Source of the DNA: Chromera velia
Lineage: Eukaryota; Sar; Chromeraceae
Assembly (NCBI GenBank): GCA_018398765.1
Contig: JAHBMJ010005897.1
Span: 1-60,032 of the forward strand
Direction of reading: 5' to 3'
Length of the DNA: 60,032 bases
Shown: piece by piece, positions 34,634 to 44,950 of the stretch
Numbering within the stretch: position 1 is the first letter of the stretch
Layout: the number at the start of each line of letters is the position of its first letter
Notes under the pieces: model-generated
Database searches by the model: none
Told to the model about the DNA's origin: nothing
The model's input: only the letters and a program-made list of their open reading frames with translations
Made by a program: the position numbers and the translations under genes

Positions 34634-34775
34634 GAAACGAAATAGGGGATAAAGAGAGAAAGGGGATAAAGAGAGAAAGACACAAGAGAGGCAATCAAAG
34701 GAAGAACGAGAAGGAAGAGAAGGAAGGAAGGAAGGAAGGGAAGGAAGGAAGGCTAGAAGGAAGGAAGGATTGCAC
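34457..34775. repeat. (AAT)n, (GA)n and (GGAA)n microsatellites
   Basis: (AAT)n at 34458-34510, (GA)n at 34602-34630, GGAA-type repeats to about 34770. Confidence 0.9.
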
Positions 34776-34934
34776 ATGAGATAGAGAGAGACGTTAAAAT
34801 TCTTTGGCCAAAAAAAAAGTGCACTTCCTTCAGTTGTTTAGATGTTTGTATCCATGATTTGTGTTTTCATTGCTTATGTTCCCTAAAATCTACCTCCGTA
34901 TGAAAGTGTTGCTGAGAGCCAGTACGTACCAGGC

Positions 34935-37206
34935 TCAGCTGCTCACGCCCGCTTGTCTGTTCGCAAACGCCGAGATTTTTTGTCGCTGTTCGGGGGAGAT
35001 GTCATCCCTTTTCAACAATTTCTCAGCAACCTCCTTGGCCTCAGGTGCCTTATCGATCAAATCTGACAGCCCTTGCAAGTCATCCAAGAGGAGCAGCTCG
35101 AGGACCTTAAGATAGGAAGACCGGTAATCGACTTCCAAAGGGAACTGAAGGACCTTCCGAACCCACGTAGATTGACGTGTCTCCACCAGTCCAAGGGAGA
35201 AACGCAAACCCCGGTGAATGATTCCATCAGTGCACACGCGGTACGTGCCATCTTCATGTGGCCCTACGCAGCCCGCCAACAGCCCTCCGCAAGCCCCGAA
35301 CGGGACTTCGCAATTCATGAGAAGGTTAGGGCCTTCCCCACAGGCAGAGGTCAGTGTGGCCCAATCGAACATGGGTGTCGGCATGGTGTTTGTCGCTGGG
35401 CAGGTCCAAAAATTCTGCTGATCCGCGTCGATATCCTGTCTGCCGACCTCTCTCGCAAAGTCTCGGCACGGCTGGTAGAAGTCAGCATACCCCACTTCAC
35501 AACCGAACCAGATGAGAGGTGCCTCCTTTCTTTTTAGAAGGTCGTCAGAGATGATGCGCGTCTTCACTTCGAACGCAGGGCAAGCCAGTCTGAGACTTTT
35601 GAGCTAGGACTCCAACTCTGCTGCTGGCCGGGTGTGGGTGGATGCACGCCTTCACTAGTGCGTCCAAGACCTCTGTGAGCACGCGCCTGATCGGCTTCGT
35701 CCACGTGATCGCTGTAGACTCGTGGACGTAGAGGAGGTTCTCTGCATGCAGGGATCAAGGAAAGAGCGAGAAGTGAGGAAGGAGTTTGTTCTGTCTGTGC
35801 ATGCATTTCGATCTTTGCAAACGTTTTTTCTCCTGCTTTTATATGCAGAAGAGCACGGAAGGAACAGAAGAAAAGAGAAGAACCGATTGCGCATCAAGAC
35901 TCGAGCGGTGGCCACATGCATCAAGCATCCAAGATCAAATGGAGTCTTGTCAACACGCAGCGTCTGCTTTGATGTGCCCAGAGCTTAACAACGTCAGCCA
36001 CATAAGTATATTAATACGAAGGTGCCTTTCTCGTTTCTCTGAAAACGAAGCGGCTCAAAGAAAGACCGCATGCATGCTTGGGCTGACTCTGTGAATTCAT
36101 CCTGGATCGAGATGGGAGGTTTTTCGATCGAAGTTTCCCTTCTCTTCTCTTTTTTCTTCTTCGCTTCTCTTCTCTTCTCTTCTCTTCCTTCCTCCGCTCT
36201 TCTCTTCTTCACCGTGAGAGTTTGCTCAAGCTGCTTGCATTCGCTTGCGGTCTTCTGGTTTTTGCGTCCTTTCATCAGTCCGAAGGTCCCATGCAGGTTG
36301 GTCAGAACTTTCTTGGAAGAGGATTTCTCGAGATTCTCTGCAGGGACGAGGGAAAGAGCGAGGAGGGAGGAAGGGCTTTCAAATTGTTCCGTTTCTGCAT
36401 GCATTTTGATCTTTGCTGATGTTTTTCCTCTTGCTTTTATCAGAAGAGCACGGGAGGAAGAGAAGAGAATAGAATAGAAGAGGAGAGAAGAGAAGAGAAG
36501 AGAAGAGGAGAGAAGAGAAGAGAACAGAAGAGAACAGAAGAGAAGAGAAGAAAAGAGAAGACAAGAAAAGAGAAGAGAAGAAAAGAGAAGAGAAGAGAAC
36601 AGAAGAGAAGAGAACAGAAGAGAAGAGAACAGAAGAGAAGAGAACAGAAGAGAAGAGAAGAAGTGATCGTGCATCAAGACTCGCTGGCCATCATCCTGTT
36701 TTATCCTTCCTTCCCAATTTCTCCCCCTGAGTCTCTATAAACCACTTTTTTGGTTTAGTCGAACGTGTAAATACATGCACAGCACAAGAGCACACTTGTC
36801 CTCTCTGCTTGCTGGCACGAACACTGCCACACTCTCAGTGCAGTGGTGGTTGGCTGATGCTGGGGCAAAATGTGCATGAGCATACAAAAAACTCACTCTT
36901 GTTGCGTTGTCGAGTCTTGGAAAGCTCTTTCCGATAGCAGACGCTGCACTGCTCGCAGTATTTTTGCTTTTTAGACTCCGGAAACGTTTTTCGGCATCGT
37001 CTGTTGTTTCGTCCGGTACATCCGAGACACCGTTGCTTTCCGTTACTTTGTTTAAAATTTACGAAATCTCTCTTGCGCTTCGCAGATTTCGGTGCGACTT
37101 CAAGATGTCTCTTGTCCTTGTGAGTTTCGCATCGCTTATTCTTTCCTCTCATTGGGATGTCACATCCCGGCCATACACATTTCCCCTCCTTCAACTTGTT
37201 CACCAT
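34935..37206 (-). CDS. Cys-rich hypothetical protein, three-exon model with one frameshift
   Basis: Exon 1 (37206-36897) starts at MVNKLKEGKCVWPGCD and has two Cys/His clusters: C-x4-C...C-x2-H, and RCLGCTGRNNRRC followed by KYCEQCSVCYRK. These could bind zinc. It ends in phase 1 at A|GTGAGT. Exon 2 (36337-36213) enters in phase 1 and encodes KKVLTNLHGTFGLMKGRKN, ending at ACG|GTGAAG in phase 0. Exon 3 (about 35741-34935) encodes NLLYVHESTAITWTKPIRRV, then FGCEVGYADFYQPCRDFARE, WTCPATNTMPTPMFDW and a helical C-terminus ending VSS. Exon 3 needs a one-base shift in CAAAAGT near 35607 to stay open. The exon 2 to 3 join needs acceptor GAG|AAC and is less certain. Family not recognised. Confidence 0.45.
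36478..36661. repeat. (AGAAG)n pentanucleotide repeat in an intron
   Basis: About 185 bp of AGAAG/GGAGA-type units, inside the first intron of the minus-strand Cys-rich gene model. It accounts for a long minus-strand frame of Leu/Phe/Ser repeats, which is not a gene. Confidence 0.9.
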
Positions 37207-37505
37207 GATCTTGAAGCGACCGACCTTGCATAGTGTTGCTGTCAATGCTGTGGCAACACCAAGAGGCACCGACACACAAAGCGTCTCTCTCTCTCTCTCC
37301 CTCTCTCTCTCTTTGACTCTCTGTCCGCTCTTTCTCTCTCTCCCTTTTTGATTTATTGCCTATATCTATGTACATACTTCTCCGCAACTCGCTTGATCGG
37401 GAAATCTTTGCTTTGGCCTGCAATTTGTTAGCTCAACTGCACGCGCAAACATGGGGATACACAAAAATTCTCTTACAAGACGGCGTCGCGTAAGGGCCTT
37501 GAGGG

Positions 37506-37532
37506 NNNNNNNNNNNNNNNNNNNNNNNNNNN
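37506..37532. other. assembly gap (27 N) in a poly-G run
   Basis: N bases flanked on the right by about 17 G. The true length of the G tract is unknown. Confidence 0.98.
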
Positions 37533-37794
37533 GGGGGGGGGGGGGGGGAGACCCCCCCTCTTTTTGCACTGTCGGAGAACCGGGAACCCCCCAAGCGTTC
37601 ACACGTGATGTCAGTAGCACGAAAAGACACCTTCACATCAAGAGCAGTTTTAAAGGGAAACGGCTGTCAAAAAGCTGCATGCAGAGGACACCATACCGGC
37701 CTTCGGCAGGCTCTTACGCACCAGATGACGTCCAGAGGCAAAAGGAGCGGCTGTCGGTTGGTGTCAGCGAGTTCAAGATTCAGCTAACCCGCAT

Positions 37795-38456
37795 CAGGAA
37801 GGCCTTGTGTTGCGACCCTTAAAAGCACCTGATTGCACCATGACGTCTGCCAGCGGTGTATCAGGTGCAAGGTAGTGCAAGGGGACCATGGAGACGATCT
37901 CTTTTCGTACACTCTCGATCGTACCGGACGGTGACACCGACACCAGAGGAACGTCTGCGTAGAAGACCTCCGTGTTGGCTGGCACTTGGGGAGGCAAGAA
38001 GGACTCGGAGCCCTCACAAACTAGCCTCACAAAAGCTTATGGGGATGTGAACGCTGTTGAGAAGTTTCGACACCAGCCTCCTCTGCTCGTTGCAGCAAGT
38101 TGCAGACTCTGAGGCTGATTTGTTCAGAGCAAAAGAAGTAACGGACCCCCTTTGGAATGGGCCTGTGGGATTCAGCATAGGACCTGCCAAGGTCTCCGGC
38201 AATATTTCCCCCCACTCAGTGATTGTTGCTTTGGCTTGGGTGTAGCACGGCTGAGTTTCAATGTTCTGCGGCCCTTGGATGACTTCAGCTTTGTCGATTG
38301 TCACTGAAAGGTGTTCAGGGACGTATCCTTTGACAGCTTGGGGACCCTGTGCGGTCTTTGTGTACAAATGTCCATACCGGGAGCATTGAAACAGTCGAAG
38401 GTCTTTATGAATATACAACGTTGTCAGAACAACGAGACGGGTCCTCACATCTGCAT
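37795..38456 (-). CDS. hypothetical protein exon with one frameshift
   Basis: From about 38456 the frame reads DVRTRLVVLTTLYIHKDLRL, GYVPEHLSVTIDKAEVIQGP, GPMLNPTGPFQRGSVTSFAL and RRLVSKLLNSVHIPISF. It then hits a stop, while the next frame continues VRLVCEGSESFLPPQVPANT and SVRKEIVSMVPLHYLAPD to about 37800. The switch lies in a TTTT run on the minus strand near 38030, so one extra base explains it. An acceptor lies just upstream at CAGATGCAG. Family not recognised. Confidence 0.45.
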
Positions 38457-38597
38457 CTGTTTCCCCCTTCCAGGTAAACGCGTGGAGATGCAAAGGATTC
38501 TGAACAGACGTGGCTGGATACGCTCAACACACTGTCAGACGGGTGGAACTTCACTCAAGTGATCGGACTGTGATCCTGACTGAAGAGTTCATTGTTC

Positions 38598-38872
38598 TCA
38601 TGCAATTTGCTGGAGAAATAAGTGTTGCACATGTGTTGCACACACAACTGTTGCTGAACTGTTGCGCATGCAGTCCCCCGCGCTGAGTCCGCGATGGAAA
38701 GCCCTAGCTGAAAAAACCTCCGCCCCCCCCCCCCATGCATGCAAATTCTGCATGGGATCGCGCTCGAAGAGGGCCGGGCCGCGGATATCGGCAAGAGCAG
38801 GAATGATCATGCACGGTTTTTTGCTTTCCCCCCCGAATTGTATCACGTAATCCTCTGGGATCTTCTGCAGGA
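38598..38872 (-). CDS. hypothetical protein exon
   Basis: After the acceptor CCTGCAG the frame reads KIPEDYVIQFGGESKKPCMI and IPALADIRGPALFERDPMQ, convincing protein-like sequence, and stays open to 38598 past a poly-G run that could hide a frameshift. It may belong to the same minus-strand gene as 37795-38456, but no matching donor was found. Confidence 0.4.
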
Positions 38873-39271
38873 GGCATTGTGAGGCTGGAGCGTCGCGGGC
38901 AGTGTTGACATGTTGACACCACATAGAATCTGGGTGGTGCATGAACCTCTGTCGAAGAATTTGACGTCAGACTGAGTGAGAGAGACCTTCTTGTTCACCT
39001 GTCCAGCTCAGGTTTTAGATCCTGAGAACGGCACTGCCTTCTGCCGCAAATCTGACTGCTTCGCTGCACGGGGGGGGACTTGTGCATTCATTGGGTGTGC
39101 TTAGGTTACGTTGTTGGAAGGGCTTTTTGCTGCTGTCTCTCTGAGCCGAGATGGTGGGAGAGGAGACTGGGTGGAGGCGCTTTAAAAAGCTCCTTGAAAA
39201 GGGAGACAGGTTGGTCGGTTCAAACGCACACGAAAGGCGCGGGGGATAGAGAAGCGGGAAGGTTTGGGAGT

Positions 39272-41602
39272 ATGGGATCGCGCGGAGTTGCAGAAAGCAC
39301 CGTCCAGCCGATGGGAGAGACGCACAGATCCAAGCGCACTTGGAAGGTGAAACCAGACGAGATTTTGACGTCTCGGGGAGAAGAAAGGAGTAAAAACGAA
39401 GTGGAAGAGAGAGAGAAAGAACTGGGGTGGGGCTTCGACAGATGTTTGTGTGCCCATGAGATCGCCAGCTAACCAAACCAGTCCCTCAACGAGATGAGAA
39501 CAAAACACAAAAGAACTCATGTTCCCTATTTGTGAGACTGCGTGCTGCCGTGCGGTCATTTCATCGCTTTGTTGCACTTCGGCAGAGTCTTGGAGTCTTC
39601 ATGAACAATCTGTTGTTTTTTGCTGTTGGTTCCTGCAGTCAGGCCGCTGCGGAGCTCCTCTCTGTGGAATATGTGAACCGGTTCCGTGCGGAATTTCCCT
39701 CGTTCAAAAGGGAGGCGCACATGGCTTTTTACACTTCCTTCTTCTTTCTCGAGAAAGAAAAGGTCGGAAAGTCTTACAGCTGTGCCTTCATAGGCCAGCA
39801 AGCAGACTCTGCTGCCCTTTTGTCTCTGGAAGAAACCGACTGGAAGAAAGGAAAGAGAACGGATGCCTCCCTTCAAAGATTGCTCTCTACTCCCTCGTGC
39901 ACTCCCTTGGCGTGATCCCTTCTCTGCTGTTCTTTGCTTCGTGCGGATGATCTGAAATCGAATGGATAAGGTCTAGTTGCCTGTCAAACGCCTCAGCAGA
40001 AAGGGGGATTTCAGATGCGAGCTTTCCTTCTCTCTGCCTGCGTTTCGCTCTCCCCTTCTGCCCCCCGGGTTCTGTGTGTGTACGTCTATGGTTTTCATTG
40101 ATGTTGAGAGGTAAAGTGTGTCCATGGTTTTCATTGATGTTGAAAGGTAAATGACTCTCTACCCATCGAGCGCAGTCGGAGATGCCCCCCCGGTCCGTCC
40201 TTTCCCTGGTTGCGATTTATTTGTCCTTCAATGCTTGACTAATGAAAATGAATGCTGCAGCGGAAAGAGCTGAAGGCAGCGATGAAGCAGGCATGGGCGA
40301 CAGGACAGAATCAGGAGCCATGGGTCCAAATGCTGTTGAACATTTGGGTCAGTCTCTGTTTTCTTTTTTTTTTTTTTTGTGCGTGTCTGTCTCTCGTAGC
40401 AGGGGCCAACTCCCCTCGTCTTTCTGGACCGGCCGTTCGCCCGTTTGGGTGTTTCTCTCTCGAAGAGGTTGTGTGCTGTCCCCCTCAGTCGTCTTTCTTT
40501 CCTGGTATGTGCACTCACACACTTATCACAGGCGTGCATAGGTACACACATGGACCGGCAGGTGCACTGACGCATATCTGCCTTCATGCAGGAGAAATGC
40601 AGCGGTAACGAGGACCTGACTTTCTTGAGAGGAACGGAGATGGCGGCGGAATTCGGGAAGGTGATTGACCAGTACCGACCGCACATGCATTATGTTCCTG
40701 GTCGGTCAGTCGGGCTGTCGGTCTTTTTTGGAGCCCCTTTCTTTCCCCTCCTTGATTCTTTCTCTCTGTGTGTGTCTTCTTTCTGGTTTCGTGTTCTACT
40801 GTGCTGCATGGACGTCGGCTCCCGTGATTGATTTCTGTCATGTTTTTCTTTGCGGTTTTTCAGGAGGAAGAAGAAGTAATGAAGAAAGACAGGGGAAAGA
40901 AAAAAGACAGGACACAGAGAAAAAAGAAAGAAGGAAACAGAGAAAGGAATGAAGAAAGGAGGGAAGGAGAGAAAGGGATACAAAGAGAAAGGAAGGAGGA
41001 AGAGAGGGGGAAAAAAGACGGAAGAAAAAGAAGAACAGGAACGGAAGAAGGCGACAAGAAAGGGAGGGAGGAGGCAAGAAAGAAAGACCGGAAGGAAGAA
41101 CAAAAGAAAGAAAGAAAGAAAGATGGCAGTGGAATGAAAAGAGAAGCCGAAGAGAATGTGTTACGTGAAAAGGAATGCCCAATTGGGTTCCACGAGCAAA
41201 ATACGATGCCCAGAAGGTGATCTATTGGACTTTTTTGTGTGCCCCTCCCTTAATTTCTTTGTGCAGCTGAGGAGTTTCTCTTGAATGAGGTCCGCCGTTG
41301 TGGGGTCACCAAAGAGGCCGGCTTCCCTGCTTTTCTGGCAGAGTGCGTGAACAGTCAGTCAATCGGGGGGGATGGTGAGGGAGGCGATGAAGTGTCCTGT
41401 TCCTTCATGTGTTCAGTCAATCATCGAGTCAGAAGCTGACTGTATCAGTCAACCAGACGCCAACTGAGATGTGTACCAACGCGGCCCAAGACAGACTTTT
41501 TGGCCTACTTCAGGAAAGAACATGGGTGAGAGTGTGAATGAATGAAAAAAAAAAAGAAAAGAAGGAAGAAAGAAAGAAAAGAGAAGAGGAAGGAGAGAGG
41601 GG

Positions 41603-41674
<72 letters not shown>

Positions 41675-41710
41675 CTGAGAGCAAGCGAGAGTCACGGACG
41701 CGAGCACACA

Positions 41711-41758
<48 letters not shown>

Positions 41759-43236
41759 TAATCAGCTTGGCAGCGTACAGTGGTCTGCCGCGCACTAGCG
41801 TCCGACTCTCAGGATGTTTGTTGCTCATTTCAGACTGTTTCCGCTTGATTCATCACCTTCTGAGTAGATAGAGAAGAGAAGGAGCCCGTCTTATTCTTTC
41901 TCTCCTGTCACTCCGTGCAGGTGGGAAGCTGCAGCACTTCTTTCCTCACTTGAAGATCGACGGTGAAGATGAAGACCTGCAGATGGATGGAAAGGAGAAG
42001 GAAGAGGAGGGAGAGGGTAGTAGTGCGTCTGCAGCCTCCTCTTCCTCTTCCTCGTCTTCTTCTTCTTCTTCGGCGTCTTCCTCCTCAGCCTCTGCCCCTC
42101 CTGTCTCCAAGCGTCCCAAAAATGAGAACAAGAAGCCTGCAGACCCCCCCCTAGGTCCTGACGGAGAGCCCTGGGAGGCCTGGCATCACTTCAAGATCCC
42201 CAGTCTGATCGAGATGGAGCCAGAGAGTTTGATGCAGCACAACCGTATGTACCCTCTGGACATTGGGGCCAAGAAGGGGAAGCCGGGGGACTGGAGGCAG
42301 AGTGACAGGCATGTGACGGCGGGGGAATTGGACGCCTTCTGGATGGCAGATGAGATCAAGCAGCACGAGCAGTACCAAGCGACAGGGGAGACAAAACTGA
42401 ACTCCAAGAGAAAAGCTGAGCGTGCTGAGATCGCACGGCAGCTAAATCCCCTTTGTTCCCCTTCCGACCCTTTTACCTGGCTTCTTCCCAAAAGCGCGCA
42501 AAACGCGCACAGACGGGGGTATGCACAGCCAGTGCGGAGGTATGTAGAGGAGCGTCAGAAGGAGGAGCTCCGCAGAGTGCCGCCGTGGGAGAAAGAGCGT
42601 CTGCAGTTTCTGCACGACCTTGAGAGAGAGAAGGGATCCGCAACCGTCCCGCCTGCTAGCGGTCTGTTTTATCACCTCCCCTCAGCCAACCTAGGAGAGC
42701 TCAGAAGGGCTTCCAGAGAGCTCAGAGAGGAGGCCTGTGATAGCATTGAGCAAGTTCTTCGAGAGAGGAGGGAGGAGGGACTGCCCGAGTCCGTTCTGGG
42801 GTTGGAGAAGTTTGCCACTGGTCCCATTGATGAGGACAAGGTCCGTGCCTGTGTGCAGGCAATCTTTGACATGCCCTTCGCAGACGAAATCCCCCCAGAG
42901 CAGCCACCTGAGCCAAAGCCAGAGGCACCAAAAACAGACGACACAAAGGCTGCAGAAGGCACAGCAGCAGCCCCCCCCCCTGAAGATGCTCCACGCCCTC
43001 CCGCTGACATTGTCCCTCCCAAGCAGCCGGTAGACCTCCAAGGGGCACTCCGAAAGAGCAAACCAAAGACGCAACCCGTCCAGCCGAAACACACCCCGGC
43101 CCCCAAAGCCTCCCCACCTGCGGTCTCGCCGACCTCAGCAGGCCCGATCGGGGGAAGTACCAAGCGAAAGGTGCAAGTCAAACCACTCGCACCAGGTGCG
43201 ATAAATAAACTGGACCAACTCTTTGGCAAGAAATAA
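39272..43236 (+). CDS. hypothetical acidic/Pro-rich protein, six-exon model
   Basis: Exons 39272-39346, 39643-39762, 40261-40347, 40592-40700, 41267-41353 and 41921-43236 join with agreeing phases (0,0,0,1,1) to 1794 nt, or 597 residues. Exons 3-6 are well supported. Exon 1 and the end of exon 2 are guesses. Segments: AELLSVEYVNRFRAEFPSFK; AMKQAWATGQNQEPWVQMLL; EMAAEFGKVIDQYRPHMHYV; FLLNEVRRCGVTKEAGFPAF; KLQHFFPHLKIDGEDEDLQ; a poly-Ser/Ala tract; GPDGEPWEAWHHFKIPSLIE; PWEKERLQFLHDLEREKG; then an Ala/Pro/Lys-rich tail. The C-terminus INKLDQLFGKK faintly recalls a PCNA-binding box. I do not recognise the family. Intron 4 (40701-41266) contains a 270-bp purine tract and intron 5 long (GA)n arrays. 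Confidence 0.6.
40864..41130. repeat. purine-rich intronic tract
   Basis: Irregular GAAAGAAGG sequence, almost all A and G. It is open as a Lys/Glu frame, but skipping it keeps the phase of the flanking exons, so I treat it as intron. Confidence 0.7.
41540..41757. repeat. (GA)n/(CA)n microsatellites in intron 5
   Basis: GA arrays at 41600-41672 and 41728-41756, CA array at 41704-41728. Confidence 0.95.
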
Positions 43237-44254
43237 ACCCTCTGGATGAACTTTCTTAGATTTCACCTCAGATTGGTTTCATTTCCGCCAGTTAAATTGC
43301 ATTTCAACAACAACAGAAGAACTTGTATGGTTGTACTATGTTGTGCTCATATATGTGCACAAAGGTGTGAACACCCATGAACAGAGTGTGAAAACTAGGT
43401 TCTTCTTCGTCTCAGCCCTCGACGTGCCCGTAACTTCTTTGCAATATCAGTGCTCTGTACCACTCTGCATATATTTAAAAACCTTGCAATACAGAAACTT
43501 TTATACAACACATTGAGTTCCAACATATTTAAAAGACCATAGTTAATCAATTATGGCTTAATTTAACTGCCTTAAAAATAATAATGATAAAAATAAATTT
43601 GATTTTAAAAGTATTGATTCATTGGTTAGTATAGGTTAGTACTGTAGATGAATTATGGCACATTGCTACAGTATTAAAGACGTGATCTTACTTTGTAGTA
43701 ACGTTAGACAATACCAGACAGTGTCTATATAATAGTGTCTGAGCATTGTATGCAAACTAATGTAAACTTATTTGATCGAGCCTTGTCTTGTCTTGGCAGA
43801 CTTTCCTCAACCACGGGGCTATGGATATACATCAGGATATACTCCTTCCGAGTCCTTCGGTATCTTTCGGAATCTAATTTTTTGTGTGTGTTAATGATTT
43901 TTAGTGTGAAGGGAGTATGCATCTACTATACTTAATATGGTAAGCCTTTTTTTTTTAGCCACACGCGCTTGCATACGTTTTTTTAGACACACGCGCGGGG
44001 GTGCGCGGGGGCCCCGGAAAGCCACCGCCAAAAATGGTTCCGCAAGTGAAAAAAACGCTCCATCTACGCGCATCGCGCCCCAACCACGTGCGACCGGCCC
44101 CGGAAAGACTACCGTCAAAAATGGTCCTGCAAGCGAAAAATTAACCAAACGCTACGGGTGACTCCCCCGGGGTGAGGGCCTTGCGCGCGCCGCGCCATAT
44201 GACTCGCGCCCGCGAAAAAGGTGAGTGCCTTGGAATTGAAATTATCTGGCTGGG
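43237..44254. other. intergenic spacer with a short GC-rich duplicated block
   Basis: AT-rich to about 43935, then a GC-rich patch in which GGCCCCGGAAAG...CAAAAATGGT...GCAAG.GAAAAA occurs twice (about 44010-44054 and 44096-44140). No gene. Confidence 0.5.
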
Positions 44255-44502
44255 GACATTTGATGGGCTATAAATGTTTAACAGGCCAGGGATTTTTGGC
44301 GAGCCTGCCAGCTAAGCTCACTAACCAGCCTGCACCAAGCTATTTTGACAGGCCATGTACACACTATTTTGACGGGACTAACGGCCGGTATGCTGGGACG
44401 TACTATGCATCCACGAACCCTCAAGAATTTTTTTGACAGGCCAGGGATATTTGACGGGCCTGGTGATCTTTACCGGCTCACTTTTTTGACAGGCCAGGCT
44501 AG
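44255..44502. promoter_or_regulatory. array of TTTTGACAGGCC-type motifs upstream of the YqeH-like gene
   Basis: About seven irregularly spaced copies or variants of TTTTGACAGGCCAGG occur at roughly 44255, 44278, 44343, 44367, 44430, 44449 and 44484, all on the plus strand, 450-700 bp before the start codon. A regulatory role is inferred from position only; a degenerate minisatellite is the alternative. Confidence 0.3.
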
Positions 44503-44950
44503 TGTCCCTCTAATGGAGCCGTCGACCCGTCTTCCAAGAGGGCCCCGGCATGCCGATTTGGCCCGCTCGTGGCCCCGGCCCTTGTAAATCCGCGCGATGA
44601 CTTTTTTTTTTTTGGAGACTGCGTCAACGCTTCTGTACGGAAGTCAGTTTCTTGGCGACCGCTTGGTGACCGTTCTTGGTCGAAGGCACGAATTCGAGTC
44701 AGAAATGCCCTTCCTGCAGCACTTAACAGGAATTTGATCGTCTCGGTTGTATTGAGCGTCAACAACTTGCTCCCGCTGTTGTCACTGGCCTCTTGTTTGA
44801 CCAGTGTGGCAGGGGCAGGCAACACACCCGTGCACGGTGACTTTTATTTAAGACGAGAGCTTTGAGCCGCGCTGACGCAGGCGAGTCGCCTCGTCATCGA
44901 AACCGCACCTTCCTCTGTTGCGTCTTTCTTCCCACCGTCTCAAGCGAAAG

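Noticed and set aside
35994..36677. 227-codon minus-strand frame with Leu-Phe-Ser repeats
   Set aside because: Most of it is the (AGAAG)n tract; only the short exon at 36213-36337 inside it looks real.
40088..40150. 36-bp tandem duplication containing GAGAGGTAAA and GAAAGGTAAA donor-like sites
   Set aside because: Donor-like sites are not linked to any coding frame; probably a simple tandem duplication.
40828..41220. Lys/Glu-rich 130-codon frame
   Set aside because: Purine tract; the flanking exons splice in phase only if it is removed as intron.
42672..43229. Minus-strand 185-codon frame
   Set aside because: Shadow of the Pro/Ala-rich last exon of the six-exon gene.
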